Assembly (NCBI RefSeq): GCF_017696015.1
Contig: NZ_JAAORL010000001.1
Location: 620,001-684,000 of the forward strand
From: Prochlorococcus marinus CUG1415
Lineage (GTDB): Bacteria > Cyanobacteriota > Cyanobacteriia > PCC-6307 > Cyanobiaceae
DNA: 64,000 bases
Direction of reading: 5' to 3'
The notes under the pieces are model-generated. The model was not told the origin of the DNA and ran no database searches. It was given only the letters and a program-made list of their open reading frames with translations. The position numbers and the translations under genes are program-made. Positions 44,974-55,303 of the stretch are shown in pieces (positions within the stretch are counted from its first letter, which is position 1; every line of letters starts with the position of its first letter).

Positions 44974-45417
44974 ATGAATATTGTTTTTAGAGAAGTTGAT
45001 CCTTTTAACTGTTGGATATGGATAAGGTTTTCAGAATCACCAACACAAGATGAAAAAAATTATTTAGATGGTGTTTTTGATAGTTGGTACGTTTTAGGAA
45101 GATTAGGGGGGTTTAACTCTGAAAATTTGCAAACTCATGAAGAGGGTTCAGATCTCAGTTGGATGTCCTACGATAATGACCAAAAAAATGCATCTCTTCC
45201 AGCATTAATGCATAATTTAGGAATTATGGAATATCAAAATTTATGGGCGAGATGTTGGGTTGATTTTGGAACTTCAGATTCGCTTTCAATAGATATTTTA
45301 ATTAATTCTTTGAATGAGATATCAAATAATTATGTAAAAATTGAAGAGTTAATTATTGGTGGTGAAAATAGTGATTGGGCTATTGAACAACATGAGGATT
45401 TGGTTTTCAAAGATTAA
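44974..45417 (+). CDS. DUF3531 family protein
   Basis: 147 residues of the cyanobacterial/plastid DUF3531 type (VFREVDPFNCWIWIRF, VFDSWYVLGRLGGFN, NLWARCWVDFG). Soluble, function unknown. It precedes rsmE by 9 bases and is likely co-transcribed. Confidence 0.72.
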   Translation: MNIVFREVDPFNCWIWIRFSESPTQDEKNYLDGVFDSWYVLGRLGGFNSENLQTHEEGSDLSWMSYDNDQKNASLPALMHNLGIMEYQNLWARCWVDFGTSDSLSIDILINSLNEISNNYVKIEELIIGGENSDWAIEQHEDLVFKD

Positions 45418-45426
45418 ATATTTTAA

Positions 45427-46200
45427 ATGGAAGACTTAACAAGATTAATTATTTCGGATGAAAGAATTGTAAATATTAAAAACAATAATTTAAAACTCAC
45501 TAATGATGAGGCTCATTACATAAATAAAGTCATGAGGATAAAAAATGGTAAAGAAATATTTATAGCTAATGGTGAGGGTTCCTTATGGAAAGCTACAAAA
45601 GTTAAGAATGATTATTTACAGATAAGTCAATTAAAAAAACCTTACTTTTTTCAAGAAAAAGAAATTTACTTATTGGGAATAGCTGTTGTTATACCAAAAA
45701 GTGGTTTTGAGGATATTTTAAAAATGTGTACTGAGATAGGAATTGATTTTATACAACCATTATTTTCAGAAAGACAGGTCAACAAAAATTTGAATTTCAC
45801 GAGAAAACTTGTTAGATGGAATTCAATTATCAAGGAAGCAGTTGAACAAAGTGAGAGATTATGGAAACCATCTATTTTAAATGCTATAGATATTTTTGAA
45901 TGGATAAAAAGTAGAGATAATCAAGAAAGAGTTTCAATTTCCATAACCAGAGAAGATAATTGTTATGACTTAAACCAATGGTTAAAAAAACAGCAAGAAT
46001 TTTTAAATAAAAAAGGAGGTGTTTTATGGAATGTAATTGGTCCTGAAGGAGGTTGGTCTTCAAGAGAAATTGATTTTTTTAATAAAAATAATAATAACTT
46101 TGTTAAACTCTCTGACAATATCTTAAGAACTTCAACAGCTAGTATTAACGTATCTTCAATTCTAAACCAATGGAGAAATGATTTGAAATTAAGGAATTAG
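45427..46200 (+). CDS. rsmE: 16S rRNA m3U1498 methyltransferase RsmE
   Basis: 257 residues. N-terminal PUA-like domain and a SPOUT C-terminal domain with NVIGPEGGWSSREIDFF and LSDNILRTSTASI, the SAM-binding trefoil-knot motifs. It sits between DUF3531 and the DUF92 gene. Confidence 0.9.
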   Translation: MEDLTRLIISDERIVNIKNNNLKLTNDEAHYINKVMRIKNGKEIFIANGEGSLWKATKVKNDYLQISQLKKPYFFQEKEIYLLGIAVVIPKSGFEDILKMCTEIGIDFIQPLFSERQVNKNLNFTRKLVRWNSIIKEAVEQSERLWKPSILNAIDIFEWIKSRDNQERVSISITREDNCYDLNQWLKKQQEFLNKKGGVLWNVIGPEGGWSSREIDFFNKNNNNFVKLSDNILRTSTASINVSSILNQWRNDLKLRN

Positions 46201-46206
46201 ATAAAA

Positions 46207-46950
46207 ATGAGTTTGACTACAAATCAATTTTTTATAGGTTTTTGCATTAATTTTATTTTGATTTATATATTCTGCAAGATTCCTTTGATGACAAAAGGTG
46301 GGTGGATAAGTGCAGGTATTTTAGGAACTATTTTGTGGGGATGTTTGTCCTGGCAGGGTTGGATATCAGTTGTAATTTATTTGTTGTTTGGCTCTTTAGT
46401 AACCAAAATAGGTTATAAATTTAAAAAAGAACAAGGAATAGCCGAAAAAAGAGGTGGGAGAAGAGGTCCTGAAAATGTGTGGGGCTCTGCAGCTACAGGA
46501 TTATTTTTTGCCATGATGACCAAATTTAATTTTGCTAACTTGGTCTTTTTTAAAATAGGTTTTGCTGCAAGTTTTGCTGCAAAATTGGCGGATACTTTTG
46601 GTAGTGAGATTGGGAAAAGATTTGGGAAAGATACATATTTAATTACTTCACTTAAAAAAGTTGAGAGAGGAACTGAAGGAGGAATAAGTTTAGAAGGAAC
46701 ATTAGCTAGTCTATTGGGATCAATATTTATGGCTTTTATAATGCTTTGTCTATCAATTATTTCTACAAAATACCATTTTATAATTGTTGCAGTTTCGGGT
46801 TTTTTGGCAACACTTTCTGAAAGTATAATTGGGGCCAAATTTCAAAATAAATATAAATTAAGTAATGAATTGGTGAATGCTATTCAGACAAGCATTGCTT
46901 CCATTTTTGCTATCTTTTCACTTATTTTATACTCATTTTTTTTAAATTAA
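46207..46950 (+). CDS. DUF92 membrane protein (phytyl-phosphate kinase VTE6-like)
   Basis: 247 residues, about six membrane helices, conserved RGGRRGPENVWGSAATG, AAKLADTFGSEIGKRF and TEGGISLEGTLASLLGS motifs of the DUF92/TIGR00297 family. The plant VTE6 member phosphorylates phytyl phosphate for tocopherol and phylloquinone synthesis. It begins 6 bases after rsmE. Confidence 0.82.
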   Translation: MSLTTNQFFIGFCINFILIYIFCKIPLMTKGGWISAGILGTILWGCLSWQGWISVVIYLLFGSLVTKIGYKFKKEQGIAEKRGGRRGPENVWGSAATGLFFAMMTKFNFANLVFFKIGFAASFAAKLADTFGSEIGKRFGKDTYLITSLKKVERGTEGGISLEGTLASLLGSIFMAFIMLCLSIISTKYHFIIVAVSGFLATLSESIIGAKFQNKYKLSNELVNAIQTSIASIFAIFSLILYSFFLN

Positions 46951-46966
46951 AAATATTAGGAAATAC

Positions 46967-47611
46967 TTAGGAATTCTTCCATTTTGTAAGAATATCCCAG
47001 CTCTTCAGTCTTTGGAAAATCCAAAAATGACCTTCGGAATTTAGATGAATTCCATCAGGCGTAATCCAATTCTTACTCCTTTGATCCGAGTACATTTCTC
47101 TAAAAGTAGGTAGAAATGGAACATTCTGATTGAGGCATACTTCCTCTATTCTCCTTTCATAAGAATTACAAAAATCATTTGCGTACCATAGACATCCTGC
47201 GAACGGCATTTTGTTTTCATCAACCGGCGTCAGACCAAGAACAAAGACATTTGTTTGAGAGCTCATTTCATTAATTAATCTCTCTAATCCATATTCAAAT
47301 CCATCGATATCTAATTGACGCCTTCCATTTTTCTGCCCAATTGCGGCAGTGTCGTTAAGACCAACATTTAGCAGGATTGCTTTAGGTTTATTTCTTCTTG
47401 TTTCTCCTCTAGATGACCACTCTTTTTCCCATCTAGATGAAACTTTTTCTATCCCATCTCCTCTTACTCCAAGTTGATAAATAACTGGCCCACTTTGGTT
47501 CTTGGACCAATCTTTTCTTAGCCTCTCACACCATCCGCCACCTTCATTATCTCCCCATCCATAAACTGAGCTATCTCCAATTACAACTAGCTGTTTTGGT
47601 AAACTAATCAC
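46967..47611 (-). CDS. SGNH/GDSL-family hydrolase
   Basis: 214 residues. Block I VVIGDSSVYGWG (nucleophile Ser), block III NVGLNDTAAIG and block V DGIHLN, the GDSL esterase triad pattern. No signal peptide, so a cytoplasmic esterase. Substrate unknown. It lies downstream of the phn-type transporter. Confidence 0.82.
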   Translation of the reverse strand: MISLPKQLVVIGDSSVYGWGDNEGGGWCERLRKDWSKNQSGPVIYQLGVRGDGIEKVSSRWEKEWSSRGETRRNKPKAILLNVGLNDTAAIGQKNGRRQLDIDGFEYGLERLINEMSSQTNVFVLGLTPVDENKMPFAGCLWYANDFCNSYERRIEEVCLNQNVPFLPTFREMYSDQRSKNWITPDGIHLNSEGHFWIFQRLKSWDILTKWKNS

Positions 47612-47660
47612 TATAACTGGAAAAAAATAATCACTTGATTCAACAAAATATATTTACAAA

Positions 47661-49163
47661 TCAAGTTAAACTATTTTTTATTTTACCATTTATTAATTCG
47701 CCAACTATTGCGATGGAGCTATAAGCTATCAAAACTTTGATAACCTCTTGCCATGCGAAAGAACTTAGTGATTCTTGCAATTGCCAACCTAGACCGACAC
47801 TTCCAATCACCCCAACTATTGCAGTTTCTCTAATAATTATGTCAGATCTATAAGCGCAATATGCTAGGTAACTTTTTGCTTGTTGAGAAAATAAGCCTAG
47901 AAGCCAACTAGTCTTTTTTGAGATTCCTAAAGATTTCATTGCGATATAATTTCTCTTGTCTTGTATATCTAGATTTTTAAAAAGTAATTTGCTTGTAATG
48001 CCAGCATTATGAAGACCTAATGTTAAGGCTGCTAAAGATAAAGAAGGATTATTAAAAGTTAATAGAGTTAGAAGTATTAAAGGTGTAGGTATTAAACGTA
48101 ATAAAAATGCAAAGATTCTTATAATAATCTTAGAAGTATTGTTGTTGAAAATCCCTATAACTAAAGGAGGTAAACTAATTGCGATTGCTGTCGATAAAAG
48201 ACTTAAGATTATTGTATCCAATATGAGTCTTAAGAAATCAAATAATTCTAAATCCGAGCTTGATTTAAATAGATAATTAATAGAATGAAAATTTTCAAAA
48301 TTATTTTTAAAAACAAAATAAAGGAAATATGAGAAAGTAAATAAAATTGTTGTAAAAAAAACTGCAATTAAAGAAATAGATATAATTTTATTCGTGTTGT
48401 TAAATTTTATTTTTTTGAATATTACTCTAGAAAGAATTATCAAAATTGCTAAGGACCATAAATAAGTCCATAACTCTCTAAAATTTAAAGTTTGAAAAGA
48501 TAAAAAAATACTAGTACCTATTCCTCCAAACCCAAAAAATCCTAACATCACAGTACTTCTTATTGAACACTCTAATCGATATAAACCAAAATTTTTAAAT
48601 GTATTTATTATTGGATTCCATATTAAAGTTAATAAAGAAGAAAATTTAGGAGCATTTATTTGGTTTATGGATTCAAAACTTTTGTAGTCAATAGTTTCTA
48701 ATTGTTCAGCAAAAACTTTTGAATTTACAGCAATATAAGGAATACATAAAGCTAATATTCCTATTAAAAAATTTATACCATATATTTGCATTAATAATAG
48801 TCCCCAAACTAGTTCATGAATGGATCTAATTATTGTTAGAAAAGACTTTATTATGCTGTAGAAAAATTTTGGAATATTAAAAATTTTATAAAAAATATTT
48901 GAGGATAATATTCCCAAAATAGCTCCAAAAATAATACTTACTAACCAACTAATAAAACCAACTAATATAGTTTCATTTAATCTATTAATTAAGGTAATAA
49001 TGATTTCATTATCGATCTTGGGATTAAATGCAGAAATTACGAATTCTTGGAATAAATTAAGTCCTCCAAAATGTAAATTAGTTATTAATTGATACCCTAT
49101 AGGTATGCAAACCAAAATTGGAAGAAAAGATATTGAGGTATAGTTTAATTTTAATTTATTCAA
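47661..49163 (-). CDS. phnE: Phosphonate/phosphite-type ABC permease, fused PhnE
   Basis: 500 residues with two PhnE-like permease halves in one chain: about six helices each, with EAA loops in RNYIAMKSLGISKKTSWLLGLF and GFFGFGGIGTSIFLSF. Usual PhnE has one half (about 270 residues), so this is a fusion or tandem duplication. It follows phnC by 4 bases. Confidence 0.82.
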   Translation of the reverse strand: MNKLKLNYTSISFLPILVCIPIGYQLITNLHFGGLNLFQEFVISAFNPKIDNEIIITLINRLNETILVGFISWLVSIIFGAILGILSSNIFYKIFNIPKFFYSIIKSFLTIIRSIHELVWGLLLMQIYGINFLIGILALCIPYIAVNSKVFAEQLETIDYKSFESINQINAPKFSSLLTLIWNPIINTFKNFGLYRLECSIRSTVMLGFFGFGGIGTSIFLSFQTLNFRELWTYLWSLAILIILSRVIFKKIKFNNTNKIISISLIAVFFTTILFTFSYFLYFVFKNNFENFHSINYLFKSSSDLELFDFLRLILDTIILSLLSTAIAISLPPLVIGIFNNNTSKIIIRIFAFLLRLIPTPLILLTLLTFNNPSLSLAALTLGLHNAGITSKLLFKNLDIQDKRNYIAMKSLGISKKTSWLLGLFSQQAKSYLAYCAYRSDIIIRETAIVGVIGSVGLGWQLQESLSSFAWQEVIKVLIAYSSIAIVGELINGKIKNSLT

Positions 49164-49167
49164 CTAA

Positions 49168-49905
49168 TTAATATAGTTTGTCTAAATGAAACTTCCTTAA
49201 GTTAGTTCTTTCAATATTGAAAAGAATTTTACCATCCCTTATCCCAATAACTTTATCGAAATCATTGAGCAAATCTAATCTATGTAATGCAACTAATGTT
49301 GTCTTTGGGGATTTTATATTATTTTTATCTACATTTTTTAATAGCAGGTTTTTAATTACTGTTATCAATTTGGGGTCTAAATTATTAAAAGGCTCATCTG
49401 CAAGTAATATATTTGATCCTTGAATTAATGATCTAGCTATAGCCACCCTTTGTTTTTGCCCTCCTGAAAGTTTTTTGATATTTTTGGCGTAAATAGAGTG
49501 ATCAAGGTTACATAATTTCATATATTTATGAGCCTTCTTAAAAGAAATTATATTTAGCAAATTTTTAAAGGCGAAATAAAAATTGTTTTCCGCTAGTAGT
49601 CCACAATTAACATTTTGTTCTGCTGAGAGATCTTCTATTAATCTTAAATCTTGCCAAATAGTTGCTATCTTACGTTTCTGCTTTCTATCTAATTCCTCGA
49701 AACTTTTGTTGAATAATTTAACCTCACCTTTAGTGGGCTTGATAGTACCATTAAGCACTGATATAAGACTAGTTTTCCCTGAACCACTTTTACCTAAAAG
49801 TGCAATTTTCTCACCTGAATTGATTTTTAAATTTACTTTATTTAGAATCAGATTATTTTTGTATTTATAAGATATATTTTTTAATTCTAAGAGAGTATTC
49901 TTCAT
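49168..49905 (-). CDS. phnC: Phosphonate-type ABC ATPase PhnC
   Basis: 245 residues. Walker A LLGKSGSGKTSLISVLNG, signature LSGGQKQRVAIARSL, Walker B ILLADEPFNNLDP, His switch. It overlaps phnD by 4 bases. It energises the fused PhnE permease. Confidence 0.88.
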   Translation of the reverse strand: MKNTLLELKNISYKYKNNLILNKVNLKINSGEKIALLGKSGSGKTSLISVLNGTIKPTKGEVKLFNKSFEELDRKQKRKIATIWQDLRLIEDLSAEQNVNCGLLAENNFYFAFKNLLNIISFKKAHKYMKLCNLDHSIYAKNIKKLSGGQKQRVAIARSLIQGSNILLADEPFNNLDPKLITVIKNLLLKNVDKNNIKSPKTTLVALHRLDLLNDFDKVIGIRDGKILFNIERTNLRKFHLDKLY

Positions 49906-50795
49906 CTAATTTTATTTAATTTCCTCCCGATATCCTCTATATTTTTATACTGTTTTGCTTCTGCATTAATAAATCTTTTTGCATTGAACATATCTAGTAT
50001 CTTTTTATGTGATTTTTTCTTTATATCTAAATTTAGAATTACGCTTTTAAGTTGTTTGGTAAACCCTTCCCCGAATCTATTTTCAAGATCTCCTTGAGCA
50101 ACCCAATGATAGTCAACATATTCTGGGGTAATCCAGAATAATTGTAAATTACTAGTTCTTTTGGGATAATTTTTAAGGTTTTTTTCCCAAACTTGTTTAT
50201 TTAAAGCACCAGCATCAAATGCCCCACTATTAACCAAAGCTATTGTGGTATCATGACTCCCACTAAAACCTGCTTTTTTACCTTTAAAATGTTTAATTTC
50301 TACCCCTGCTCGATTTAGGAAATATTCTGGCATTAATCTTCCAGAAGTTGAATTTTTAGAGCCAAAAGTAAATCTTAAATTCTTTAGTTTTTTAAGTCCT
50401 TTAATATTTGAAATTGAGTTAAGTTCTAAATTTTTGTTTACTATAAAAACACTTTTAAATTCCTTATCGATATCTCTTTGAGCTATGACAATTGAATTAG
50501 GAGTTTGTAATCTTGCTTGAACTCCTGATAAACCGCCAAACCAAACTAAATCTAAATCTTTAGTCCTAAATCCAGTTACTGCTGCAACATAATTAATAAC
50601 AGGAATGTATTTAACTTCTACATCAAGTTGTTTGGATAATTCTTTTGAAAATAAATTAAATCTTTTGTCCAAAACATCTTGATTTTGATCAGGTATTGCT
50701 CCAACTTTTAAAACTTTGGGATTGGAAAATACAGGTGATGAAAAGATAGAAAATAATAGAGATGAACTTAGTAGGAAATTTTTTATCTTAAACAT
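49902..50795 (-). CDS. phnD: Phosphonate-type substrate-binding protein PhnD
   Basis: 297 residues with a signal peptide ending VFSNP, then the PhnD pattern KVGAIPDQNQDVLDKRF, YVAAVTGFRTKDLDLVWFGG, FTFGSKNSTSGRLMPEYF and a SGSHDTTIALVNSGAFDAGAL pocket. In picocyanobacteria such proteins bind phosphonates or phosphite. The ligand here is unproven. The spacing to aspC is 13 bases. Confidence 0.88.
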   Translation of the reverse strand: MFKIKNFLLSSSLLFSIFSSPVFSNPKVLKVGAIPDQNQDVLDKRFNLFSKELSKQLDVEVKYIPVINYVAAVTGFRTKDLDLVWFGGLSGVQARLQTPNSIVIAQRDIDKEFKSVFIVNKNLELNSISNIKGLKKLKNLRFTFGSKNSTSGRLMPEYFLNRAGVEIKHFKGKKAGFSGSHDTTIALVNSGAFDAGALNKQVWEKNLKNYPKRTSNLQLFWITPEYVDYHWVAQGDLENRFGEGFTKQLKSVILNLDIKKKSHKKILDMFNAKRFINAEAKQYKNIEDIGRKLNKIR

Positions 50796-50808
50796 ATTTG
50801 AATTTAAA

Positions 50809-52005
50809 TTAATAATATTCAGAGAGTGCTTTTTTAAGCCTTTCTAGTCCATCTTTTATTTTAATCTCTGAAGCTGCACAAGACATTCTTATACATTCGT
50901 CAGCCCCAAAAGCTTTTCCAGGGACAACAACTAATCCATAATCTTGAAGAACTTTATTGCAGAAATCAACAGAAGTAATTGAGGAGTTAGGTAATCTTGG
51001 AAATGCGTAAAATGCTCCATTAGGTTCTTCAATATAAATCCCATTTATATTCTTAAGGCCCTCATATAGAAGACTTCTTCTTTGATCATAATGTTTATTT
51101 ATCATTGAGAAAAACTCATTATTAATTTTTAAAGCCTCTAAAGCACCTTTTTGAACAAAAGAGCAAACATTACTGGTACTTTGACTTTGTAATGCTGAGG
51201 ATGCTTTGATTACATCTTTGGGACCTACTAAATAACCTATCCTCCAGCCAGTCATGGCCCACCCTTTCGCAAACCCATTTATTATGAAAATTCTATCTTT
51301 TAAGTCATTTGCTAGTGTAGATAAACTGTAGTGTTTAAATTCTTTTTTAAGGATTAGTTCGTAAATCTCATCAGAAAGAATATTGATATTTGGATTTTCT
51401 CTGGCTATATAAGTAATTTGCAATAATTCTTCCTTTGACATTACTCTTCCAGTAGGGTTATTGGGAGAATTGATAATTATAAATTTGGTTTTTGAAGAGA
51501 TTTTAGACTTCAAATCATTTATATTTATTTTAAATCCATCTTCAGCAGAAGAATTAGTGAAGATTGGCTTTCCACCAGCCAACCTAACCATCTGGGGATA
51601 ACTTAACCAGTATGGAGTTGGTATTATAACTTCGTCTCCATCATTTAATAAAACTTGGAAAAGATTATATATTGCTTGTTTAGCTCCATTTGTGACCATT
51701 ACATTTTCAAATTCAATATTTAAGTTGTTTTGAATTTGAAGTTTATTCGCAATTGCTTTTCGGAGATCTAAATTACCCGCTGCTGGCCCATACTTTGTAA
51801 ATCCTTCAAATATAGCTTTACTTGTAGCCTCAATAACTTCTTTTGGGGCATTAAAATCAGGCTCTCCAGCACTTAAATTACAAATATCTAGTCCTTCTGC
51901 CGCTAATTGATTTGCTTTGGCACTTATCTGCAGTGTCAGTGAGGGCTCAATTGAAAGTGCCCGTTCAGATAAATTAACTTTACTCATTGATTTATAGCTT
52001 TTCAA
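50809..52005 (-). CDS. aspC: Aspartate aminotransferase (PLP-dependent)
   Basis: 398 residues, fold-type I aminotransferase. NLSAGEPDFNAPKEV, substrate/PLP contacts NSPNNPTGRVMSKEEL, and the Schiff-base Lys in NGFAKGWAMTGWRIGY. It leads into phnD within 13 bases, so the phn genes appear to be co-transcribed from its promoter region. Exact amino-acid specificity not fixed. Confidence 0.87.
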   Translation of the reverse strand: MKSYKSMSKVNLSERALSIEPSLTLQISAKANQLAAEGLDICNLSAGEPDFNAPKEVIEATSKAIFEGFTKYGPAAGNLDLRKAIANKLQIQNNLNIEFENVMVTNGAKQAIYNLFQVLLNDGDEVIIPTPYWLSYPQMVRLAGGKPIFTNSSAEDGFKININDLKSKISSKTKFIIINSPNNPTGRVMSKEELLQITYIARENPNINILSDEIYELILKKEFKHYSLSTLANDLKDRIFIINGFAKGWAMTGWRIGYLVGPKDVIKASSALQSQSTSNVCSFVQKGALEALKINNEFFSMINKHYDQRRSLLYEGLKNINGIYIEEPNGAFYAFPRLPNSSITSVDFCNKVLQDYGLVVVPGKAFGADECIRMSCAASEIKIKDGLERLKKALSEYY

Positions 52006-52149
52006 ATATGACTTTTAATAATGAAAAATGCATAAATTAAGAATAGGTAAAACTATCACAGAATGGTTAAATTTAGTTCATTTTCTTAATCTATTTTATT
52101 TTCATGTTTTGAGTCCTTAAGATAAAAAGTATTTTAAGTTTAATTTTCA

Positions 52150-52653
52150 GTGAAAAGGTTAGTTATTGGAAGAGGAAGTGTATTTGCAGATTTGTTAATA
52201 ATTGGTGAAGCACCTGGAGCAAAGGAAGACTTAGAGGGAAAACCTTATGTTGGTAAATCTGGTAAATTATTAAACGAATTATTGATAAAAGCGGGGATTA
52301 ATTACAAGGAGGATGTTTATTTTTGTAATGTAATTAAATGTCGTCCCCCTAATAATAGAAAACCGACGACCAGAGAAATTAATATTCATAAACCGTGGTT
52401 ATTACAACAAATAAAACTAGTTGATCCGAAATTTATATTACTTACTGGTTCGACTGCTATGAGAGCTATTTTAGAAGTTAAAGATCCTATAAGTAATTTA
52501 AGAGGTCAATGGATTAAAAAAGATGGGAGAGAACTCATGGTCATTTTTCATCCATCTTATTTGTTGAGATTCCCTTCAAAAGAAATCAATAAACCTTATC
52601 ATCTAACTTTAAAAGACCTAGAGAATGTAAGTGGTAAACTATATGCCTTATAA
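52150..52653 (+). CDS. Family 4 uracil-DNA glycosylase-like protein
   Basis: 167 residues, GTG start. GEAPGAKEDLEGKPYVGKSGKLLNE, NVIKCRPPNNRKPTTREI and the FHPSYLLR motif of Fe-S family 4/5 UDGs. The N-terminal Cys ligands seen in typical UDG4 are not obvious from this start, so the cluster may be reduced or the start lies upstream. DNA base excision repair is the likely role. Confidence 0.78.
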   Translation: MKRLVIGRGSVFADLLIIGEAPGAKEDLEGKPYVGKSGKLLNELLIKAGINYKEDVYFCNVIKCRPPNNRKPTTREINIHKPWLLQQIKLVDPKFILLTGSTAMRAILEVKDPISNLRGQWIKKDGRELMVIFHPSYLLRFPSKEINKPYHLTLKDLENVSGKLYAL

Positions 52654-52687
52654 TTTAGTGAATCCTTTTTGAATATCAAGAATTTTA

Positions 52688-53905
52688 ATGTCATTAACTC
52701 AACCCAAAGAGGTTAATAGTCTCTCCAAAAGATATTCAACTCATATTGAGAGGAGGATAACTAGAACAGTAATGGTTGGTGATATAGCTATTGGAAGTGA
52801 TTATCCAGTAAGAGTCCAATCAATGATAAATGAAGATACTATGGATGTCGAAAATGCTTTCTTAGCAATCAAAAGACTTCATGATGTTGGTTGTGAAATA
52901 GTAAGATTAACTGTTCCTTCCCTAGCACATGCAAAAGCAGTAGGTGATATAAAAGAAAAATTATTAGAAAATAATATCAACACTCCCTTGGTTGCTGATG
53001 TCCATCATAATGGCATGAAAATTGCAATGGAGGTTGCAAAACATGTTGATAAAGTAAGAATCAATCCTGGATTGTTTGTATTTGAGAAAGCAGACCCCAC
53101 AAGAACCGAATATACAGATGAAGAATTTGAAACTATTAAACAAACAATACTTAAAAGATTTACCCCTTTAGTAGAAGTTTTAAAGGCTGAAAACAAAGCT
53201 TTAAGGATTGGAGTTAATCATGGCTCTTTATCTGAGAGAATGCTTTTTACTTATGGAGATACTCCATTGGGAATGACAGAATCTGCGATGGAGTTCGTCA
53301 AGATTTGTGATGAGCTTGATTTTCATAATATAATTATTTCTATGAAAGCTTCAAGGGCCCCGGTCATGATGGCAGCTTACAGGATGGTTGCAGATAGGCT
53401 TGATTCAGAAGGATATAACTATCCCCTACATTTAGGAGTGACGGAAGCTGGAGATGGTGATTATGGAAGGATTAAAAGTACTGCAGGAATCGGAACGCTT
53501 CTGGCAGAGGGATTAGGAGATACCATTAGGGTTTCTTTAACAGAAGCCCCAGAAAAGGAAATTCCAGTATGCTATTCAATTTTGCAATCTTTGGGATTAA
53601 GAAAAACGATGGTCGAATATATCAGTTGCCCTAGTTGTGGAAGAACACTTTTCAATCTAGAAGAAGTCGTAGACAAAGTTAGGAATGCTACTTCTCATTT
53701 AACTGGATTAGATATAGCAATAATGGGATGTATCGTAAATGGGCCAGGGGAAATGGCAGATGCTGATTATGGTTATGTTGGGAAAGGTAAAGGAACTATT
53801 GCCTTATATAGAAGGAAAGAAGAGATAAAAAGAGTTCCTGAAGACGAGGGGGTTAATGCTTTAATCCAACTTATTAAGGATGATGGTAAGTGGATTGATC
53901 CTTAA
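52688..53905 (+). CDS. ispG: HMBPP synthase IspG (GcpE)
   Basis: 405 residues of the MEP isoprenoid pathway. TIM-barrel GIG motifs ([11 protein letters not shown]) and the C-terminal [4Fe-4S] site [13 protein letters not shown] with [12 protein letters not shown]. Converts MEcPP to HMBPP, feeding carotenoids, phytyl chains and quinones. Confidence 0.95.
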   Translation: MSLTQPKEVNSLSKRYSTHIERRITRTVMVGDIAIGSDYPVRVQSMINEDTMDVENAFLAIKRLHDVGCEIVRLTVPSLAHAKAVGDIKEKLLENNINTPLVADVHHNGMKIAMEVAKHVDKVRINPGLFVFEKADPTRTEYTDEEFETIKQTILKRFTPLVEVLKAENKALRIGVNHGSLSERMLFTYGDTPLGMTESAMEFVKICDELDFHNIIISMKASRAPVMMAAYRMVADRLDSEGYNYPLHLGVTEAGDGDYGRIKSTAGIGTLLAEGLGDTIRVSLTEAPEKEIPVCYSILQSLGLRKTMVEYISCPSCGRTLFNLEEVVDKVRNATSHLTGLDIAIMGCIVNGPGEMADADYGYVGKGKGTIALYRRKEEIKRVPEDEGVNALIQLIKDDGKWIDP

Positions 53906-53968
53906 GGATTTGTCAAATTTTGAGATTTTAAATAAATTTTTTTTATAATATAGAAAACAATTAATTCT

Positions 53969-55303
53969 TTGAAGATAAGAAAATTGCTTAAAAAAACTTT
54001 TATAATTTTATTTACGACAACCTTTTCTGGAATGTTTTTTAATAATTTTGCAGAAGCAACAGTTTTAAATAATAGTTATAAAGAAGTGATTGATCATGTT
54101 TGGCAAATTATATATAGAGATTTTCTTGATTCAAGTGGTAAATTTCAAAAGTCTAATTGGATTAAGCTAAGAAAAGAATTTTTATCAAAAACATACTCAG
54201 ACAGTAATGAAGCATATGATGCGATTAGAGATATGCTATCGAATTTAGATGATTCATATACAAGATTTTTAGAACCTAAGGAATTTAATCAAATGAGAAT
54301 TGATACTTCTGGTGAATTAACTGGAGTTGGTATCCAAATAGTTAAAGATAAAGAATCTGATGATTTAATAATTATTTCTCCTATAGAGGACACACCTGCA
54401 TTTGATGCTGGAATTAAAGCTAGAGATAAAATATTATCTATAGATAATATTTCTACTGAAGGTATGAATATAGACGATGCCGTGAAATTAATAAGAGGAC
54501 AAAGAGGTACTAAAGTTAAGCTTGAAATTCTTAGAGGTTCTAAGTCCTTTTTTAAGATTTTATCAAGAGAAAAGATTGAAATAAAATCTGTTTCAAGTAA
54601 AGTCAATCAAGCCAAAAACGGTTTATTAATTGGCTACGTAAGAATTAAACAATTTAATGCAAATGCATCAAGAGAGACAAGAGATGCTATTAAGGATTTA
54701 GAAACAAAAAAAGTCGCAGGATATGTTATTGACTTAAGAAGTAATCCTGGAGGCTTATTAGAATCAAGCATTGATATCTCTAGACATTTCATTAACAAAG
54801 GAGTAATAGTAAGTACTTTAAGTAAAGACGGTTTAAAAGAAACAAAAAGAGGAAACGGTCAAGCTTTAACAAAAAAGCCCTTAGTTGTTTTAGTTAATGA
54901 GGGTTCTGCTAGTGCTAGCGAAATAGTTTCCGGGGCAATAAAAGATAACAAAAGAGGAAAATTAGTTGGGAAGAAAACTTTTGGGAAAGGTCTAGTTCAA
55001 TCCATGAGAACTTTAGTTGATGGTTCAGGGCTAACTGTTACAGTAGCTAAGTATTTAACTCCTAACGGCACTGATATAAATAAATCTGGAATTTTCCCAG
55101 ACATAGAAGTAAAAATGAATATTAATCCTATTCTTCCAAGACAGATTGGAACTAGAAAAGATAAACAATATAAAGCAGGTGAAAAAGAGCTGATAAATAT
55201 AATTAAAGTGAGAAATCAGATAAGCCGGTTTAACCCTGCCACTAAAAACCTGAATGCATTCTTAAAAATTAGTAAGGAAAATAAAGTGTTTTCATTAAAT
55301 TAA
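53969..55303 (+). CDS. C-terminal processing peptidase (S41, CtpA/B-type)
   Basis: 444 residues, TTG start. A signal peptide precedes a PDZ domain (GELTGVGIQIV, DTPAFDAGIKARDKILSI) and S41 core: GSASASEIVSGAIKD (Ser) and GKKTFGKGLVQSM (Lys). In cyanobacteria such enzymes mature D1 or other envelope proteins. Convergent with nadA by a 4-base overlap. CtpA versus CtpB/C not resolved. Confidence 0.88.
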   Translation: MKIRKLLKKTFIILFTTTFSGMFFNNFAEATVLNNSYKEVIDHVWQIIYRDFLDSSGKFQKSNWIKLRKEFLSKTYSDSNEAYDAIRDMLSNLDDSYTRFLEPKEFNQMRIDTSGELTGVGIQIVKDKESDDLIIISPIEDTPAFDAGIKARDKILSIDNISTEGMNIDDAVKLIRGQRGTKVKLEILRGSKSFFKILSREKIEIKSVSSKVNQAKNGLLIGYVRIKQFNANASRETRDAIKDLETKKVAGYVIDLRSNPGGLLESSIDISRHFINKGVIVSTLSKDGLKETKRGNGQALTKKPLVVLVNEGSASASEIVSGAIKDNKRGKLVGKKTFGKGLVQSMRTLVDGSGLTVTVAKYLTPNGTDINKSGIFPDIEVKMNINPILPRQIGTRKDKQYKAGEKELINIIKVRNQISRFNPATKNLNAFLKISKENKVFSLN

